NCBI GenBank assembly: GCA_963969345.1
Contig: OZ017768.1
Coordinates: 9,138,718 to 9,202,717 of the forward strand
Direction of reading: 5' to 3'
Length of the DNA: 64,000 bases
DNA from: Turbatrix aceti
Taxonomy: Eukaryota; Nematoda; Chromadorea; Rhabditida; Panagrolaimidae
Positions 58,979 to 64,000 of the stretch are shown one piece after another (positions within the stretch are counted from its first letter, which is position 1; every line of letters starts with the position of its first letter). The position numbers were made by a program, and so were the translations under genes. Below the pieces are notes generated by a model that made no database searches, was not told the origin of the DNA, and was given only the letters and a program-made list of their open reading frames with translations.

Positions 58979-61002
58979 TTACTTGCGGGGTTTCTTAGCC
59001 GCCGGTTCGCCAGCAGCCAGATTTCCATCTTCATCGCTTTCCTCGTCGGTATCGGAGGAAATATCAGACGAGTCAACAGCACCGCGAAACGCTCCAACAT
59101 CGTCGTCGTCGGAAGAGGAGTCGACTTCAGCTTCGTCATGAGAACAATCATCCGCGTAGAAAAAGGTTTCAGTACTGGCGTCGGACGAGACAGAACCTTC
59201 GCAATCGTCGCCAGACTCATTACCGTTATCGTCAGCGGAAATGGACGAGTTTGGAGAATCCGAATCGTCGCCGACATGAATGTGGAATCGAACAGAGAGA
59301 TTTCGACCGACGCACTGCTTCTTGTTGACGATTACTTCGCGATCGTAGGAAGTAAGCAGGAATCCATTTTTCAGAAGTTTGTGATACGTCATTTCGGAGA
59401 CGGGAAACTCGTCAATGATCTTGAGTTGGACCTTGAGTTTCTCGTGTTTTTTGAGTTCCTCCTGGGTGGCAGCCAGCTTCTTGAAGACAGCTTCCATGGC
59501 CTTGTCCTCCTGCCTGCAAATATAAAAAAATTGTAAAAAATGCACGTGAGCGTTAAAAAACAAAAAAACATACGTGTGGAAAATTCCTTTCGACTGAATC
59601 GAAAATGTGAACTGCTTGCAGCGAGGAAAAATTTTCTTGAAACGAGCGACAAAAGCTGGGATATCGGGAAGCGGGTGCAGGTCCAGGTACTCAAAGCACA
59701 GTGATACGGTTTCTTTGTGACTAAACATCAGCATTGAACCAAATGGCATAAAATCGACCGTTAAAGAAAACTCACACGGCATTCACAATCTCGAGCTCCT
59801 TCAACGGCGAGATTTTCTTAACCATCAGAGTCAATTTTTTAGCCGAAATTTTGTCCGTGTTCAGAAAGGCCTAAAAACTGATATTTTTGGCATTTTTAGG
59901 TAAAAACCTTGCCTTTGCTTATTTCAGGCCCAAAACCGTTTTTTTTTTACATTTTTTAGCCGTAAAAACCCGTTTTTTGCAAAAAAACTGATTTTATTTT
60001 TCAGGCCTACGTTTTTTCATATTTTTTTTGATTTATTATTTTTATCGAACATAAACACAAATTTTAAAAGTCTAAACTAATTTTTTGTATTTCAGGCCAA
60101 GAAACTGATTTTTTGCCTTTTATGCGATCGAACTCATTTTTTAGATCTACAAAAACTAAAAAAACGCACCGGCAAATCGTGGAAGAAAACTTTGGCTTCC
60201 TCAAAGAAAATCGGTTGAGAGAGTTCCGAAGCGATCTGGACGAGTGGAGTAGTGTTGCCGGTGAGTCTTGTTTTTTCGACACCTAAAAAAGAGCATTAAA
60301 AAAATACAACAAAAAATAACCCAAAATCTTACCTGGACGTCGGGAAAGGATCTTCAGATATCCGAGAGCAAGTTTCGACACGACGTGAACGTTGGTATTG
60401 CTGCAGAATCCGGCTAGCCAGGCCAAGTAGGGAAACACGCGCTTGTGCATTTCCACGAAGGTATGAAGCCGTGTTTCGCTTTCCTGAAAAATTTTGGGTA
60501 CAATTTGGTTTCAGTTTGTTGCAAACTGACTTACCAGGACAAGTGGCAACTGGTTTTTGAAAGCAACATTCTGAAAACAAAACAAACTCCAAAAATGTTT
60601 AAAAAAAAAGACTCACCATACTGATACACGCAAACATGCCAGGTTCATCGAATTTGACGTGCAACTTTCCAAAAAAGTCGGAAAAGGAAACAGACGTTTG
60701 ACGAGAGCAAAAGACAAACTTGGCAAGTTTCAGAGCCTTCGCCTTGTTGAAATACCAGCATCTCGATTGGTAGCTTCCGAAAAAGACCATTTCTTTTTCG
60801 GGAAAGCGCCCGCGATACAGAGTCTTTCGATCCTCCGAATAACGAAGGAGCTTCTTGATGAGCAAATCGTGGTACTTGGAAGTCAAAATCGGCATCGTGA
60901 TAAAAAGAATGACAAAAAAGAGAACAAATCGACAGGATCTGCGAAAATATAAAAAACGTACTCGCGAAAAGTTGCAATCTTTTGGTACAGTATGACAGAC
61001 AT
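58979..61002 (-). CDS. Unidentified protein with acidic C-terminal tail
   Basis: Eight exons join in phase on the minus strand: 61002-60962, 60938-60617, 60570-60535, 60483-60333, 60282-60170, 59870-59776, 59720-59574, 59513-58979; 479 residues. The N terminus has a hydrophobic stretch (SCRFVLFFVILFI), then a basic helical region (SKYHDLLIKKLLRYSEDRK). The middle is helical (HKRVFPYLAWLAGFCSNTNV, KKISPLKELEIVNAV), followed by a charged helix (KLAATQEELKKHEKLKVQLK) and a long Asp/Ser/Glu-rich tail ending AAGEPAAKKPRK, which looks like a nuclear or nucleolar acidic region with a basic signal. I tried CEBPZ, NOC2 and NOC4 patterns and none fits. Eight phase-consistent exons argue strongly for a real gene. 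Confidence 0.72.
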
Positions 61003-61480
61003 TTTCCGTTCAAGAATGTGCAAAAACCGCGAACTCACGAAGTTACGTATTTTTTTTTTGGGTATGTCGTTTTTCGTTTTTATGGTTAAAACGGTTCTGC
61101 CATGCTTTTTGCTATTTTTTACGTTCCTATTAGATACATTTTTTTACGGTCAAAATATGGTTTTTTACGGTTACAAAAACGAATTTTGATGTCGTTTTGT
61201 TGTTTTCAAATTTTTATAATTTTTGCGCCGGCATAAATTTTATCGCACTAGCGTTTTTGCGTGCGCAGGTGTTTTTTTCTGCTCTCAAATGTTGCAGTCG
61301 TTTTTTTCAGTTTCAGTTTTACTCGTTTTCCTATTTTTCATGTCTTCGATCATTTTTTTGTGTTTTCAGCATTATTTTACGTTTTTCAGAGTAATCAAGT
61401 GCGAATTTGGTAATTTTATATAAAAAGTCATGAAAAGTGATCGTAAAATACAAGCAATGTAGAAAATATGATAATCAGTG
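61003..61480. other. AT-rich intergenic region
   Basis: It is T-rich and without recognised features; it lies between the start of one minus-strand gene and the end of the next. Confidence 0.4.
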
Positions 61481-63130
61481 TCAAATGATCGTAATCCATT
61501 CAGGCCTGTCGACGGTGCCGTGCTGGTACAGGTAGAGGTCGTGTATGATCCTGCCAGTCACACTTTCAACCGACAAGTCAACCGGCAGTGCAATGTTCTC
61601 CACCTTGCCCTCATTTTTGTGGTCTCGGTACTTGAATCCCTTGAATGGCACAACGCCTGCCATCGTACTCGTCCCGAAAGCTCCGACCAGAGTGCCTTTC
61701 ACGACGCTTTCCCTCAGTTGAGTCATCGTCAGCGTTTCTTCACGGATATGTATCCCAGCTTCCTGAGCGATTTGGATTACGGTATCTCGCATGACTCCCG
61801 GCAAGATTGTGTTGTTGGTCAGCGACGGCGTCACCAACTCTTGCCTGCCATCTGGGGTCTTGGAGACGAAGAAGACATTCATGCCGCTGGCGTCGGTTAT
61901 GGTTTCTTTTTCACCGTATACCCAGAGCATGTTTGCGCAGCCGTGGGTCATGGCTTCTTCCTGGACCGTGATGAGGCCCGCTTGGGTGCTGAAAATTGGT
62001 ATGTGTAGGGTTGAAGGACAATGACGTAATCCCACCCTCCCATGTTGATGCTGCCAACGCTGCCTGGACACGATCGGATGAATCTTGGATCGATGAAGAG
62101 ATTTATTGGATCGTTTCTGGAGAGGTCGTCGACTTGGGGCAGGGAGATGGCGAAGAGCTTGGCTCCACTTGCTCGGCGGATTTCGAGTGTATTCTGGAAT
62201 GGGACGTTGATTACGGAAGATTTGAAAAAAACGGTACCGTATACGTTACGCATACCCGTGCACGGCATCGTAACGTATACGTCACGCATTATCAAGTCAT
62301 TTTTGAAAAAGTAGGATTCGAACGGTGCAAATGTGTGAAATGAACGTAACACATACAGTATGATACGGTATAGTATCATACCGTACGTACCACGTTCATG
62401 TCACGCGTTTGCACATTTTGAGTAGCTTTGTACTTTTTCTGTGAAGGCATCACTTACCCCGGTTGCGATCAGCACGATCAAAACGTACAATTCGGCACCT
62501 GGGATATCAGGAACTGAATGAACATCTCTCGCGACCAGTCGACAGAGCAGACTGACAAGTTCGTCTTTGTCGAACCTCTAAAAAGTTTTTTTGCATGCCA
62601 TAAAGGCTATCAAAACTCACGGGCAGAGCAGCTCTGATGGTACCAGCGGAGAATCTCTCGATGTGCTGGTCGATCCGAAAAATCCGTAGTCTTCCGTCTT
62701 CCTTTCCTCGATACACTCTCACGCCTGCAAACAACTGATTTGCGTAATGCAGGCAGCTGGATGCAGGATGAAGATGCAGGTACGACAGAGGCTGGATGAT
62801 TGGGGGCCCCCATCCACCAGCTTCCGTCCAGTTGATCTCAAGCATGCTGGTGGCGTACGAGTCACCGAAGCTTCCGGGCAGGGGCGCCGAGGCCAGCGAG
62901 GGGAAATGGTCGGTGGCGGCGCTTGTTATCACGAGTCGTTGCGCCTAAATTCAGTTTCTATTGTTCGGAGGTCAAAGATCAGTACTATTTAGCTCACAAA
63001 CCTTGAACGATGGATATGTGGCCACAGAACGTGCCAGCGGCCGTGTTTTGTCAGTTGAATTAGCCCTAGTTCTTCCCCGAATCGTCTTCAAGAGTACGAG
63101 TCCATGCCTGACAAGCCGGCACGCCATCAT
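61481..63130 (-). CDS. Branched-chain aminotransferase family protein, probable pseudoenzyme
   Basis: BCATs use pyridoxal phosphate (PLP) to transfer amino groups from Leu, Ile and Val. Exons: 63130-63002, 62944-62621, 62577-62458, 62193-62036, 61988-61481; 412 residues. The N terminus is basic and mitochondrial-targeting-like (MMACRLVRHGLVLLKTIRGR). Family blocks: WGPPIIQPLSYLHLHPASSC, HYANQLFAGVRVYRG, RAALPRFDKDEL, GCANMLWVYGEKETITDASG, MNVFFV, NNTILPGVMRDTV. At the PLP lysine, where family members read K-M/A-G-G-N-Y, this protein reads GSINMGGTQAG, with Asn241 in place of Lys. The conserved Y-x-R-P-T segment is also changed (LYVLIVLIAT). Splice junctions on either side fit, so I see no alternative exon restoring the lysine. 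It may be a regulatory pseudoenzyme or a decaying paralogue. Confidence 0.85.
62230..62400. repeat. Short palindromic cluster in an aminotransferase intron
   Basis: Clustered palindromes include TATGATACGGTATAGTATCA (62357-62376) and two TACCGTATACGTTACG or AACGTATACGTCACGC words. No known element. Confidence 0.6.
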
Positions 63131-64000
63131 GTGTCATCGGGGGGAAACTCAAGTGTTAGTAGGCAAGTAGGAAAAGTGTTCCTTTTAATTTTCTGGTTAT
63201 GCAAAATTGGTTTTTTAAACAATCGCAGCCGTGAGGGAAAAATCTGTAACTATAAAATAAACCTACTCCAAGTGCTTTTTGGAAGTTCACAAAAAAAGCA
63301 GTCTAACATAAATGCTGGAGCTCGTCTTTTTGCGTCTTTTTTACGCTCCAGAGAATTTGCATAATGGGAAGGTGTGTTCATTTATTTTTTCAACAATGTT
63401 GAGTTCCTAAAGAGTTTTATTTTACCACAGAACAAGTCTTTTAAAAAATGGTGGATATTAGGTTTTTTGTTCGTTTTTTGCGCCAGGTAGGAGCGATGAA
63501 AGTTGAAGTTCCTCTCCGTGGTCTATGGTAGATAGTGTTTGTTATGATGGAGGAACGACATGAAATTTGGTCGATTTTGAGCGCCTCTGTTAGAAAACGT
63601 GTCATTAGCATTGTTGTCTGTTTGTTTTGCCAGCCCTGGGCTGGGTTAATTTAAATAATGCGATGAAACCTCGGCATCCAGTGATTTAGATGCACGCGTG
63701 CGTGCGTCCGTGACAGAAGATTTTACGGTGTGAGATTTGGTTTTGACAGATTTTTCGGCGAAACAATGAAGCAACATAAATTTTGTTTCCTCTTCAATTT
63801 TTTTCTAGCGCGTGTATTTTGGTGCCTTTGGCGACCAACATAAGAACTTTTTTAAGAGGTTTTCGATTTGCAATTCTTTTTTTAATTGAAACTTCACACG
63901 TATTTTTTTTGTTTAGTGTTTCGTGCTTTCAACTTTAGTTTTACAATTTTTTTTACATTTTTTGCAACAATTTTTGGGGGGCGTAATTTTTTGCTGAAAT
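63131..64000. other. Window end, no gene recognised
   Basis: This is the upstream flank of the aminotransferase gene. It is AT-rich with T-runs, and I support no coding sequence or repeat. Confidence 0.4.

Noticed and set aside
59389..59694. Mak21/CEBPZ-type nucleolar protein as identity of the 58979-61002 gene
   Set aside because: The expected CBF/Mak21 motifs are absent; only the acidic tail is similar in style.

Overview
This is a eukaryotic nuclear window, almost certainly from a nematode. The genes have short GT-AG introns (often 40-60 bp, with TTTTCAG acceptors), the intergenic DNA is AT-rich, and the first gene is the nematode type of trehalose-6-phosphate phosphatase (GOB-1 like). 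I cannot name the species. There are no operons of the bacterial kind, no CRISPR array and no recognisable tRNA or rRNA gene. Two 200-base N gaps lie at 3832-4031 and 57900-58099.

Layout. 0.5-3.4 kb: trehalose-6-phosphate phosphatase (+). 4.3-10.3 kb: a 6-kb Tc1/mariner-like foldback element, almost entirely a palindrome, flanked by TA. 11.8-16.0 kb: site-1 protease (MBTPS1/SKI-1 family, +). 17.0-33.3 kb: two GCN2-like eIF2-alpha kinase paralogues, A (+, 17.0-21.1) and B (-, 33.3-22.6), converging on a 5'-truncated unidentified gene (-, 22.4-21.6). Paralogue B is stretched by two introns packed with foldback elements and hAT-like or TTAA-flanked elements, some nested three deep. 33.3-39.7 kb: a gene-poor transposon graveyard (TTAA foldback, LINE tail remnant, two hAT-like MITEs with exact 8-bp target duplications, a 1.1-kb relative of the Tc1-like element, a Gypsy RNase H fragment). 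40.4-42.3 kb: phospholipase B-like lysosomal hydrolase (+). 42.8-45.3 kb: three small glycine-rich secreted proteins (+). 45.6-46.0 kb and 48.4-48.75 kb: two copies of a small secreted protein (-), the second lying inside an intron of the TRPM channel gene (47.1-53.1, +). 53.9-56.3 kb: mitochondrial ATP synthase beta subunit (-). 56.8-57.8 kb: a head-to-head inverted pair of small secreted peptide precursors with a GKR processing site. 59.0-61.0 kb: an unidentified 479-residue protein with an acidic tail (-). 61.5-63.1 kb: a branched-chain aminotransferase family member (-) in which the PLP-binding lysine appears to be asparagine.

The housekeeping genes are ordinary single genes with no shared pathway. 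The distinctive content is (i) the density and nesting of self-complementary DNA transposons, many datable by intact target-site duplications; (ii) local gene duplication: GCN2-like kinases without RWD and C-terminal domains, glycine-rich peptides, peptide copies in direct and inverted arrangement; and (iii) a likely pseudoenzyme. All exon coordinates were worked out by eye from splice sites, reading-frame phase and paralogue or family comparison; none has been checked with a program.
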